From the NCBI GenBank assembly GCA_036525535.1, contig DATDAH010000240.1, forward strand, positions 1 to 8,608: DNA of 8,608 bases. The letters run 5' to 3'. A program made the translations under genes and the position numbers. Positions 1 through 6,355 of this stretch are shown piece by piece. Below the pieces are notes generated by a model that made no database searches, was not told the origin of the DNA, and saw nothing but the letters and a program-made list of their open reading frames with translations. Within the stretch, counting starts at the first letter, position 1; every line of letters begins with the position of its first letter. Origin of the DNA: DATDAH01 sp036525535. Lineage in GTDB: Bacteria > Actinomycetota > Acidimicrobiia > Acidimicrobiales > DATDAH01.

Positions 1-1025
1 ACCCCAAGGGGGCGATGCTCCGCCACGCCGCCGGCATCCGGGCCTACGACGCGTGGTCGACGGTGGTCGGCCTGCGGGAGGGCGACCGCTACCTCATCAT
101 CAACCCCTTCTTCCACGCCTTCGGCCTGAAGGCCGGGATCCTCGCCAGCCTCATCAAGGGGGCGACGATGCTGCCCCAGCCGGTCTTCGACGTGCCGACG
201 GTGATGGAACGGGTGCCGGTCGACCGGATCACGATGCTCCCCGGGCCACCGGCGATCTACCAGACGATCCTGAACCACCCGGACCTCGAGCGCTTCGACA
301 TGAGCTCGCTGCGCCTGGCCGTCACCGGCGCCGCCCCGGTGCCGGTCGAGATGGTCAACCGGATGTACGACACCCTCGGCTTCGAGACGGTGGTCACCGG
401 CTACGGGCTGACCGAGGTCCACGGCATCGCGACCATGTGCCGCCACGACGACGATCCCGAGACGATCGCCAACACCGACGGGCGGGCCATCCCCGACGTC
501 GAGGTCCGGGTGGTCGACGACGAGGGCAACGAAGTGCCGCGGGGTGAGCCCGGCGAGGTCGTCATCCGGGGCTACAACGTGATGAGCGGCTACTTCGAGG
601 AGCCCGAGCAGACGGCCGAGACCATCGACGCCGACGGCTGGCTGCACACCGGCGACATCGCGGTGATGGACGAGCGGGGCTACATCGACATCACGGACCG
701 GATGAAGGACATGTTCATCCAAGGTGGCTTCAACGCCTACCCCGCCGAGATCGAGAACCTGCTCCTGGATCACCCGGACATCGCCCAGGTCGCGGTCATC
801 GGGGTGCCCGACGAGCGCCTCGGTGAGGTGGGCATGGCTTTCGTGGTCCCGACCACCGGCACCCGCCCGGACGAAGCCGCGATCGTGGCCTGGGCCCGGG
901 AGGCGATGGCCAACTACAAGGCCCCCCGCTACGTGGAGATCGTCGAGGCCCTCCCCATGAACGCCAGCAACAAGGTCCTCAAGTACGAGCTGCGGGGCCA
1001 GGCGCGGGAGCGGCTGGGGGTGTAG
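1..1025 (+). CDS. Acyl-CoA synthetase (AMP-binding, FadD3-like), 5'-truncated by window edge
   Basis: Adenylate-forming enzyme that activates a carboxylic acid with ATP and joins it to coenzyme A. The reading frame is open to the left edge (first full codon at base 3) and enters inside the P-loop-like motif: PKGAM precedes LRHAAG, so the ATG at 15 is internal, not a start. About 170 N-terminal residues of a usual ~510-residue enzyme are missing. Counting from the Met at base 15, visible motifs are YGLTE (130-134), the ATP-binding HTGD (211-214), the hinge region TDRMKD (227-232), GGFNAYPAEIE (237-247) and the C-terminal catalytic lysine K320. The Gly that normally precedes this lysine is Asn (NASNK). 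The stretch around MCRHDDDPETIA and MANYK resembles the FadD3 group, which in mycobacteria activates a steroid-ring propionate. The true substrate cannot be read from sequence. The gene ends 15 bp from a convergent gene. Confidence 0.93.
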   Translation, partial: PKGAMLRHAAGIRAYDAWSTVVGLREGDRYLIINPFFHAFGLKAGILASLIKGATMLPQPVFDVPTVMERVPVDRITMLPGPPAIYQTILNHPDLERFDMSSLRLAVTGAAPVPVEMVNRMYDTLGFETVVTGYGLTEVHGIATMCRHDDDPETIANTDGRAIPDVEVRVVDDEGNEVPRGEPGEVVIRGYNVMSGYFEEPEQTAETIDADGWLHTGDIAVMDERGYIDITDRMKDMFIQGGFNAYPAEIENLLLDHPDIAQVAVIGVPDERLGEVGMAFVVPTTGTRPDEAAIVAWAREAMANYKAPRYVEIVEALPMNASNKVLKYELRGQARERLGV

Positions 1026-1040
1026 GCCGGCCCGGCCGCG

Positions 1041-2609
1041 TCACGAGCCGGGGACGGTCCGTTCGTCGTCAATGAGCCAGTGACCGTCGACCTCGGTCAG
1101 CAGGTAGACGGCCTCGAAGGCCTCGGTGTCGCCTCGGGTGAGCCGGCCGTCGGTGGCGCGATCGCGGCGCACGGAGCCGTGAGCTTCCAGCCCCAGCCGG
1201 GGGGCGGCCTGTCCCTCCGCCAGCTCGCGGTGGAGGATGAGGCGCAGGGAGTCGAAGCGATAGTGCGGCACGGTCACGTCTCCGGTCGTGTCCATCTGGG
1301 CCAGGAGGTCGTCGAGGCGGACGCTCACGGCGGCCTGGGCCGCCACCTCCTCGTCGCCGGTGCGCAGGGCTTCCGCCTCGATCTCGAGGTCCTCGACCAG
1401 GTCGCGGGCCAGGAGGTCGATCTCGGACAGCTCGAATCCGAGGACGACATCGGCCACGGAATCGTCGATGGCGACCTCGGGGACCGGCCCGATGGCGACC
1501 ACCGGCCGCTCGCCACGGAGCTCGTAGTCGGGCAGTAGGGCGCGCGAATGCCCTCCGGCGAGGATCAGGGTGAGGACGAGGAGGCCAGTGGCGAACGCGC
1601 CCCCGACCGCCAGCCCTGGTCGGCGCCCCAACCCAGCCCGCACGTCGGACCAGCGGTCCTCGTTCGAGCCGGGGGCCGGCAGAGACCGCTCCAGGAGGGG
1701 CCGCACGGCGCACATCGCCACCAACGCGGCCAGGATGGCCACCTTGGTGGCGAACTCGGTCTGCTGGGGCGCGGCGAACAGGGCGGCCACGACCCCCACC
1801 CCGGCGCCGTAGGTCACTCGGGCCACCCGGCCCAGCGGGGCGGTGCGCGGGTCGGTGATCATGAAGAAGAGGAAGATGAGCGTCTCGGGCGAGGAGACGA
1901 TGACCCACCACCACGCGAAGTCGGTGAGCAGGCCCACGTGCCACCGGGCCGTAATGGCATGGCCGCTCAGGGCCACCACTCCCAGGGCGAGGGCGAGGGC
2001 CACCCAGAAGCTGACGACCACGCCGAGCAGGTGGAGGCGTCGGGTGACGAGGACGCCGCCCACGATGATCACCGCGTAGGTCAGGGCCAGACCCGGTGAC
2101 CACGGTCCCCACCAGAAGTCCTGGGGCTCGACCCGAGCGCTGCCGAGGACGAGGAAGCACAGGACGAGGCCCAGGTTGGAGGGGTTGAACAATGGTCGGT
2201 CCCCGACCCGGATGAGGTACTTCGACATCACGGCCAGGGCCGCGGTGCCGGCGAAGATGGCCCAGCCCCGGGTGCTCCACCAGTCGCCGTGCTCGGTTCC
2301 GGGGACCCGGAGGAGCAGGGCCACGCCGTTCCCGGTCAGCAGGGCACTGGCCGGCCAGGCCAACACCCCCTGACGTCGGGCCACGATCGTGACCTCGAGG
2401 ATGAAGCAGGTCGCCAGCGACACCAGGATCTGGGTTATGGACAGGTCCCAGTCGATCACCGTCTGCCCGAGGACCTGAACGGTCAGCAGGGTGGCGGCGA
2501 CGTGGAGACGGCTGTCCCGTAGAGACGGGAGGATGACGGGCCAAGAGCGGCCGCCGATCCGCACGGAACGGGCGGCGATGACCGGGACGGGCAGGGTGGC
2601 CGTCGTCAA
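1041..2609 (-). CDS. NqrB/RnfD-superfamily (UnbU-like) membrane protein with extracytoplasmic C-terminal domain
   Basis: A 522-residue polytopic membrane protein. Residues about 35-310 hold roughly nine hydrophobic segments plus two motifs typical of the NQR2/RnfD/RnfE family: FNPSNLG (141-147) and ETLIFLFFMITDPRTAP (242-258). In true RnfD/NqrB these lie near the flavin-bearing and quinone regions of an ion-pumping redox complex. No other Rnf or Nqr subunit is seen here, and the motifs read closer to UnbU proteins known from enediyne clusters and many unrelated genomes. A last membrane span (about 334-352) leads into about 165 polar, acidic residues predicted outside the membrane. These end in AVYLLTEVDGHWLIDD-like sequence, reminiscent of NTF2-like/IMS-type domains (weak resemblance). 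The start is TTG: the nearby ATG at 2614 is out of frame and hits a stop after two codons. There is no Shine-Dalgarno; a -10-like TAGGGT sits seven bases upstream, suggesting a leaderless mRNA. Function unknown. Confidence 0.85.
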   Translation of the reverse strand: MTTATLPVPVIAARSVRIGGRSWPVILPSLRDSRLHVAATLLTVQVLGQTVIDWDLSITQILVSLATCFILEVTIVARRQGVLAWPASALLTGNGVALLLRVPGTEHGDWWSTRGWAIFAGTAALAVMSKYLIRVGDRPLFNPSNLGLVLCFLVLGSARVEPQDFWWGPWSPGLALTYAVIIVGGVLVTRRLHLLGVVVSFWVALALALGVVALSGHAITARWHVGLLTDFAWWWVIVSSPETLIFLFFMITDPRTAPLGRVARVTYGAGVGVVAALFAAPQQTEFATKVAILAALVAMCAVRPLLERSLPAPGSNEDRWSDVRAGLGRRPGLAVGGAFATGLLVLTLILAGGHSRALLPDYELRGERPVVAIGPVPEVAIDDSVADVVLGFELSEIDLLARDLVEDLEIEAEALRTGDEEVAAQAAVSVRLDDLLAQMDTTGDVTVPHYRFDSLRLILHRELAEGQAAPRLGLEAHGSVRRDRATDGRLTRGDTEAFEAVYLLTEVDGHWLIDDERTVPGS

Positions 2610-2614
2610 GGCAT

Positions 2615-2623
2615 CGACCCTAG
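2615..2623 (-). promoter_or_regulatory. Putative -10 region of the RnfD/UnbU-like gene
   Basis: On the minus strand CTAGGGTCG contains TAGGGT (2622 to 2617), matching the actinobacterial TANNNT form. Only seven bases separate it from the TTG start at 2609, so transcription would begin at or next to the start codon. No convincing -35 is visible in the GC-rich sequence upstream. Confidence 0.4.
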
Positions 2624-2654
2624 AGGTCGGACGGCGGCGGCTGGGGTTCAGCGT

Positions 2655-2663
2655 CTACGGTCG
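2655..2663 (+). promoter_or_regulatory. Putative -10 region of the AhpD-like/oxidoreductase unit
   Basis: CTACGGTCG (TACGGT at 2656-2661) has the same pattern as the -10 candidates of the two other transcription units in this window. It lies about 40 bases before the GTG start at 2703, inside the 93-bp divergent intergenic region. No clear -35 is seen. Confidence 0.35.
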
Positions 2664-2690
2664 CGGCTCCGGCCGACCGAGCCGCAGCGC

Positions 2691-2697
2691 AAAGGAG
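2691..2697 (+). promoter_or_regulatory. Ribosome binding site deciding a GTG start
   Basis: AAAGGAG ends five bases before GTG at 2703. It fixes this GTG as the start of the AhpD-like gene; no ATG competes nearby in frame. Confidence 0.8.
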
Positions 2698-2702
2698 TCA
2701 CC

Positions 2703-3260
2703 GTGCCTCACATCGACCTGCCCGAGGAGCTACCCGGGATCATCGGCCCCATGGCGTTCCGCCCGGAGACGGCCAAGCCGCTCAACGACCTCGCTGAGGT
2801 CCTGCTCCGCGAGGAGCACCCGGACAACCACCTCACCCGGGGCGAGCGGGAGCTGATCGCGGCCCATGTCTCCCGGCTGAACGACTGCCACTTCTGCCAC
2901 AGCTCCCACGCCACGTTCGCCGCCCTGCAGCTGGACGACGGTTGGGACACCGTCGACGCCGTGATCGTGGATCTGGACGGCGCCCCGATCTCGGACAAGC
3001 TGCGGGCTCTGCTGCGCATCGCCGGCAAGGTGCAGGAGGGTGGGCTCAACGTGACCCCTGAGTTGGTGGCGGCCGCCCGCGCCGAAGGGGCGACCGACGT
3101 CGAGATCCACGACACCGTGCTCATCGCCGCCGCCTTCTGCATGTACAACCGCTATGTCGACGGCCTGGGGACCTGGGCCCCGCCCAATCGGGAGGACTAC
3201 GCCGAGACCGGTCAGATGATCGTCGACAACGGCTACCGCAACAGCATCCCTGTGCCCTGA
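2703..3260 (+). CDS. Carboxymuconolactone decarboxylase / AhpD-like peroxidase-related protein
   Basis: A 185-residue all-helical protein of the AhpD-like superfamily. The diagnostic set is E50, C62, C65 and H69 (CHFCHSSH at 62-69). The spacing Glu-12-Cys-3-Cys-4-His equals that of the E118/C130/C133/H137 catalytic network of mycobacterial AhpD. This supports a thiol-disulfide or alkylhydroperoxidase-type activity rather than the Cys-less lactone decarboxylase branch. H132 of AhpD is not at the same place: Phe64 sits there and His63 is one residue earlier. The length fits the 'uncharacterised peroxidase-related' group. The GTG start is chosen for its strong RBS. It is followed after 31 bp by the Gfo/Idh/MocA gene with its own RBS, so the two are probably cotranscribed. 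The physiological electron donor and substrate are unknown. Confidence 0.9.
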   Translation: MPHIDLPEELPGIIGPMAFRPETAKPLNDLAEVLLREEHPDNHLTRGERELIAAHVSRLNDCHFCHSSHATFAALQLDDGWDTVDAVIVDLDGAPISDKLRALLRIAGKVQEGGLNVTPELVAAARAEGATDVEIHDTVLIAAAFCMYNRYVDGLGTWAPPNREDYAETGQMIVDNGYRNSIPVP

Positions 3261-3291
3261 CCGGCCGGTCCGCAGCTGAAGGAGCGAGACG

Positions 3292-4284
3292 ATGGAAACG
3301 GTGCGGTGGGGCGTGCTCAGCACGGCGGCGATCGGGATGGAGAAGGTCATCCCCGCCATCCAGCAGGCCGACGGTTGCGAGGTGGTGGCGATCGCGTCCC
3401 GGGACGCCGGGCGGGCGGCGACCGCGGCCGACGCCCTGGGCATCGAGCGTTCCTGCGGCAGCTACGAGGAGCTGCTCGCCTCCGCCGATGTCGACGCGGT
3501 CTACAACCCACTGCCGAACCACCTCCATCGGGAGTGGACGGTGGCCGCGTCGCGGGCGGGCAAGCACGTGCTCTGTGAGAAGCCCTTGGGGCGGACGAGG
3601 GACGAGGCGCGAGCCATCGTCGACGAGTTCGAGCCCGGGATGGTCCTCATGGAGGCCTTCATGTACCGGTTCCACCCCTCATGGCAGGCGGTGCGCCGCT
3701 TGGTCGCGGAGGACATCGGCCGGCTCCAGGCGGTGCACACCCGGTTCTCGTACTTCAACGACGACCCGGCCAACATCCGCAACCAACCGGAGACTGGTGG
3801 CGGCGCGCTGCTCGACATCGGCTGCTACGCCGTCGACCTTTCCCGCCTGCTGTTCGGCGTCGAGCCCACCTCGGTCGTCGGGATGGCCGACATCGATCCG
3901 GTGACGGGTGTCGATGTCCTGAGCTCGGCGGTCCTGGCCTTCCCCACCGGCCACGCCACGTTCACCGTCTCCACCCGGGGCGAACCTGATCAGCGGGTCA
4001 CGGTGCTCGGCTCCGAAGGCCGGGTCGAGATCGAGATCCCGTTCAACATCCCCCCCGACCGGTCCACCCGTGTGTGGCGGACTGCCGGCGGCGACCCGCC
4101 CACCGCGCCCGCCACCGAGACCCTGACCTTTCCGGCCGCCGATCCGTACACGCTGCAGGCTGAGGCGTTCGCCTCGGCCGTCCGCGAGGGCCACTCGGCC
4201 CCGATCGACCCGGAAGAGGCAGTGGCGAACCTGGCGGTGCTCGACGAGATCCGCGCCCAGAGCCGATCCGCCGCCGAGGCGTGA
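3292..4284 (+). CDS. Gfo/Idh/MocA family NAD(P)-dependent oxidoreductase, xylose/dihydrodiol dehydrogenase-like
   Basis: A 330-residue cytoplasmic sugar dehydrogenase of the Gfo/Idh/MocA family. The N-terminal Rossmann half (1-120) begins VRWGVLSTAAIG, a slightly altered glycine-rich nucleotide loop. It contains YNPLPNHLH (71-79) and the family hallmark CEKP (95-98) with the catalytic lysine K97. The second half carries AFMYRFHP (122-129), then GGGALLDIGCYAVD with D175 and Y179. This DxxxY arrangement and the MYRFHP block are typical of D-xylose 1-dehydrogenases, dihydrodiol dehydrogenases and some glucose-fructose oxidoreductases; inositol dehydrogenases usually have His at the tyrosine position. 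GAAGGAG at 3278-3284 lies seven bases before the ATG. The gene is complete and of normal family length. The xylose-type transporter downstream makes an aldose such as D-xylose a reasonable substrate, but this is inference; reduction of a ketosugar is an alternative. Confidence 0.92.
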   Translation: METVRWGVLSTAAIGMEKVIPAIQQADGCEVVAIASRDAGRAATAADALGIERSCGSYEELLASADVDAVYNPLPNHLHREWTVAASRAGKHVLCEKPLGRTRDEARAIVDEFEPGMVLMEAFMYRFHPSWQAVRRLVAEDIGRLQAVHTRFSYFNDDPANIRNQPETGGGALLDIGCYAVDLSRLLFGVEPTSVVGMADIDPVTGVDVLSSAVLAFPTGHATFTVSTRGEPDQRVTVLGSEGRVEIEIPFNIPPDRSTRVWRTAGGDPPTAPATETLTFPAADPYTLQAEAFASAVREGHSAPIDPEEAVANLAVLDEIRAQSRSAAEA

Positions 4285-4297
4285 GCGCCGCGCTCGC
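4281..4297 (+). terminator. Weak GC hairpin at the end of the oxidoreductase gene
   Basis: GTGAGCG (4281-4287), loop CCG, CGCTCGC (4291-4297) can form a seven-pair stem with one G-T pair. It overlaps the TGA stop. No T-run follows, so termination here is only a possibility. Confidence 0.25.
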
Positions 4298-4319
4298 GCC
4301 CCACCCCGCGCCGAGGGTT

Positions 4320-4328
4320 TGCTAGCGT
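4320..4328 (+). promoter_or_regulatory. Putative extended -10 promoter of the sugar transporter operon
   Basis: TGC directly followed by TAGCGT (4323-4328) fits an extended -10 element (TGN-TANNNT). It lies in the 100-bp gap before xylF, about 57 bases upstream of the ATG. The core CTAGCGTCC matches the CTASSGTCS pattern found before the other two transcription units. No good -35 is seen, as expected for an extended -10. Confidence 0.45.
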
Positions 4329-4359
4329 CCGGGTTTCGTCTCCGGCGATTGTCGTCCGG
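4326..4359 (+). repeat. Direct repeat and imperfect hairpin in the xylF leader (possible operator)
   Basis: CGTCCGG occurs at 4326-4332 and again at 4353-4359, with the related CGTCTCCGG between them (4337-4345). The right half also forms an imperfect inverted repeat: CCGGCGA (4342-4348), loop TTG, TCG-T-CCGG (4352-4359) with one bulged base. Its place just downstream of, and touching, the putative -10 would suit a repressor site or a leader structure. CCGG words are common in such GC-rich DNA, so chance is a real alternative. Confidence 0.3.
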
Positions 4360-4370
4360 TATGTGGCGTA

Positions 4371-4377
4371 GGGGGAG
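4371..4377 (+). promoter_or_regulatory. Ribosome binding site deciding the xylF start
   Basis: GGGGGAG ends seven bases before ATG 4385. This selects that start over the in-frame ATG at 4361 and TTG at 4319, which have no such sequence at the right distance. Confidence 0.75.
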
Positions 4378-4384
4378 AAAATCG

Positions 4385-5509
4385 ATGATCAGAAACCTTC
4401 GGGGGGCTCGCCTGCTGGCCCTGCTCCTGGCGTTCCTATTCGTGGTCGCCGCTTGCGGCGACGACAGCGACGACAGCAGCAGCGGTGACGACGGCGGTGG
4501 CTCCGAGGCGGCTGGTGACTGTGCGACGGCCGACTCGAGCATCTGGGTGCTCCTGCCGGACACCGAGTCGTCGGATCGCTGGGAGACCCAGGACAAGCCG
4601 TTGTTCGAGCAGGCGTTCGAAGAGGCCGGCATCGACGCCACCGTCGTCAACGCCGAAGGGGACGCCCAGCAGCAGCAGGCGCAGGCCGAGCAGGCCATCG
4701 CCGAGGGTGCCGGGGTCATCGTGCTCACCGAGCTCGACTCCGGTTCCGGGGCCACGATCCTCGATCTCGCCGCGGAAGCGGACGTGGCCACCGTGAGCCA
4801 CGACCGCGAGAACACCGAGAGCGACGGCGCCGACGCGTACGTCAGCTTCGACAACGCCCAGGTGGGGGCCCTCATGGCTGAGGTGCTCGAGCCGGCCATC
4901 GACGACCTCGGACTCGATCATCCGGCGAACGTCGTGATGCTCAACGGTGGTCCGACCGACGACAACGCCCGTCTGTTCCGGGATGGCTACAACGCCACCG
5001 TGGAGGAGCGGGTCGCGGCCGGCGACTGGAACCTGGTGGCCGACGAGCCCGTGCCGGACTGGGACAACGCCCAGGCCGGGGTGATCATGGAGCAGATCCT
5101 GACCGACGCCAACAACGAGGTCGACGCGGTGTTCGCCGCCAACGACGGCCTCGCCGGCGCGGCGATCACCGCCATGCAGGCTGCCGGTCTCGACACCCAG
5201 AACATCCCCATCAGCGGGCAGGACGCCACGGTTCCCGGCATCCAGCTCATCCTCTCGGGCGATCAGACGATGACCGTCTACAAGCCCATCACCGAGGAGG
5301 TGCAGGCCTCGGCCGATGCGGCCATCGCCCTGCGCAACTGTGAGGACGTCACCACGGTGGCTACGGACACGGCGCCCGTCGGTGGCGGTCCTGCCGTTCT
5401 GCTCGAGCCCATCGCGGTGACCGCAGACAACATCGCCGACACGGTGTACGCCGACGGCTTCGTGTCCGAGGAAGACGTCTGCGCCGGCGAGTTCGCCCAG
5501 TACTGCTAG
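4385..5509 (+). CDS. xylF: XylF-like D-xylose-type ABC transporter substrate-binding lipoprotein
   Basis: A 374-residue solute-binding lipoprotein that captures a sugar outside the membrane and hands it to the XylGH-type importer. The signal peptide has a basic start (R3, R6, R9), a hydrophobic core (10-20) and the lipobox VAAC with C24 as the lipidated cysteine. A flexible acidic Asp/Ser/Gly linker follows (25-45). The rest is a periplasmic-binding-protein fold of the RbsB/XylF type. Motifs matching E. coli XylF contact regions as I recall them are R65-W66, D140-R141, SFDN (154-157), DDNARLF (192-198), W226, AND (252-254), SGQD (277-280) and VYKPI (298-302). This pattern supports D-xylose rather than ribose or galactose, though a related aldose is possible. 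Three extra cysteines near the C-terminus (C319, C366, C374) and C46 are unusual. It is the first gene of the operon, with its own promoter candidate and RBS. Confidence 0.93.
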   Translation: MIRNLRGARLLALLLAFLFVVAACGDDSDDSSSGDDGGGSEAAGDCATADSSIWVLLPDTESSDRWETQDKPLFEQAFEEAGIDATVVNAEGDAQQQQAQAEQAIAEGAGVIVLTELDSGSGATILDLAAEADVATVSHDRENTESDGADAYVSFDNAQVGALMAEVLEPAIDDLGLDHPANVVMLNGGPTDDNARLFRDGYNATVEERVAAGDWNLVADEPVPDWDNAQAGVIMEQILTDANNEVDAVFAANDGLAGAAITAMQAAGLDTQNIPISGQDATVPGIQLILSGDQTMTVYKPITEEVQASADAAIALRNCEDVTTVATDTAPVGGGPAVLLEPIAVTADNIADTVYADGFVSEEDVCAGEFAQYC

Positions 5510-5530
5510 TCATCGGCTGACCACCCAGGT

Positions 5531-5554
5531 GGGGGCGCCCCGAGGGGCGCCCCC
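5531..5554 (+). terminator. Perfect 11-bp GC hairpin between xylF and xylG
   Basis: GGGGGCGCCCC (5531-5541) and GGGGCGCCCCC (5544-5554) are exact inverted repeats around GA; physically this gives a stem of about ten pairs with a CGAG loop. Only CTT follows, so it is not a classic U-tract terminator. Sitting 21 bases after the binding-protein stop, it probably stops part of transcription or shields the xylF mRNA 3' end. Either effect would give more binding protein than membrane components, as is common in sugar ABC operons. Confidence 0.7.
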
Positions 5555-5581
5555 GCTTCGGGTGCGGACGAAAGCGTGATC

Positions 5582-6355
5582 ATGGCTGAAGCACCCATCC
5601 TCGAATGCCGGGGCGTGTCCAAGGCGTTCGGGGCCGTTCAGGCTCTCTACGGCGTCGATTTCGAGGTCCGCCCCGGCGAGGTGATGGCGCTGGTGGGCGA
5701 CAACGGCGCGGGCAAGTCGACCCTCATCAAGGGCATAGCGGGCATCTACCCCTTCGACCGGGGCCAGGTGCGCTACGAGGGTGCCGACGTCCACATCAGC
5801 GGCCCCGCCGAGGCGGCCGGCCTGGGCATCGAGATCGTGTACCAAGACCTGGCGCTGGCCGACAACCTCGACGTGGTGGCCAACATGTTCCTGGGCCGCG
5901 AGCGCAAGACCGGCATCATCCTCGACGAGGCGCACATGGAGGAGGACGCGCAAGCCACCCTCGACAGCTTGTCGGTGACGACCCTCCAGTCCGTCCGTCA
6001 GGTGGTGGCCGGGCTGTCCGGCGGCCAGCGCCAGGCGGTGGCGGTGGCCAAGGCCGTCATGTGGGAGTCCAAGGTGGTGATCCTCGACGAGCCCACCGCG
6101 GCCCTGGGCGTGGCCCAGACCCGCCAGGTCCTCGACCTGACGCGCCGTCTGGCGGACCGCGGCCTGGCCGTGGTCATCATCTCGCACAACCTCCATGACA
6201 TCTTCGAGGTGTCCGATCGGATCTCGGTGCTGCGGCTCGGCCAGATGGTCGACCTGTTCACGACGGCAGAGACCGACCAGCAGGAAGTGGTCCACGCCAT
6301 CACCGCCGGCGAACTGCAGCACGTCCCCGGCATGGCCGACGCGGTCGAAGCATGA
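5582..6355 (+). CDS. xylG: XylG/RbsA-like sugar ABC transporter ATPase, single-domain
   Basis: ATP-hydrolysing subunit of the CUT2-type importer, 257 residues. All ABC elements are present: Walker A GDNGAGKS (39-46, K45), Q-loop Q88 in YQDL, signature LSGGQ (145-149), Walker B VVILDE (165-170) with catalytic E170, and H-loop H202. The family norm (E. coli XylG, RbsA, MglA) is about 500 residues with two fused ABC domains. Here only one intact domain exists and no second half follows, so it must work as a homodimer, as reported for the FrcA-type half-size members. ATG 5582 is preferred by codon; GTG 5576, two codons upstream in frame, is equally possible because neither has a good Shine-Dalgarno. 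Its stop overlaps the permease start (ATGA, 6352-6355), indicating translational coupling. Substrate identity is inferred from the neighbouring XylF. Confidence 0.93.
   Translation: MAEAPILECRGVSKAFGAVQALYGVDFEVRPGEVMALVGDNGAGKSTLIKGIAGIYPFDRGQVRYEGADVHISGPAEAAGLGIEIVYQDLALADNLDVVANMFLGRERKTGIILDEAHMEEDAQATLDSLSVTTLQSVRQVVAGLSGGQRQAVAVAKAVMWESKVVILDEPTAALGVAQTRQVLDLTRRLADRGLAVVIISHNLHDIFEVSDRISVLRLGQMVDLFTTAETDQQEVVHAITAGELQHVPGMADAVEA

Noticed and set aside
1025..1037. GGCCG/CGGCC inverted repeat between the two convergent stop codons, possible shared terminator
   Set aside because: Only five base pairs with a three-base loop and no T-run on either side; in such GC-rich DNA this is not enough to call.
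1548..2099. Plus-strand open frames opposite the RnfD/UnbU-like gene
   Set aside because: His/Gly/Asp/Arg-rich shadow products; the minus strand encodes membrane spans and family motifs.
1041..2609. Subunit of a complete Rnf or Na+-NQR complex
   Set aside because: No neighbouring subunits, and the motifs fit the UnbU-like side branch better than RnfD proper.
3679..4899. A 406-codon open frame on the minus strand opposite the oxidoreductase gene and xylF
   Set aside because: Ser/Ala/Arg-rich shadow spanning two real genes and their promoter region; no motif and no RBS.
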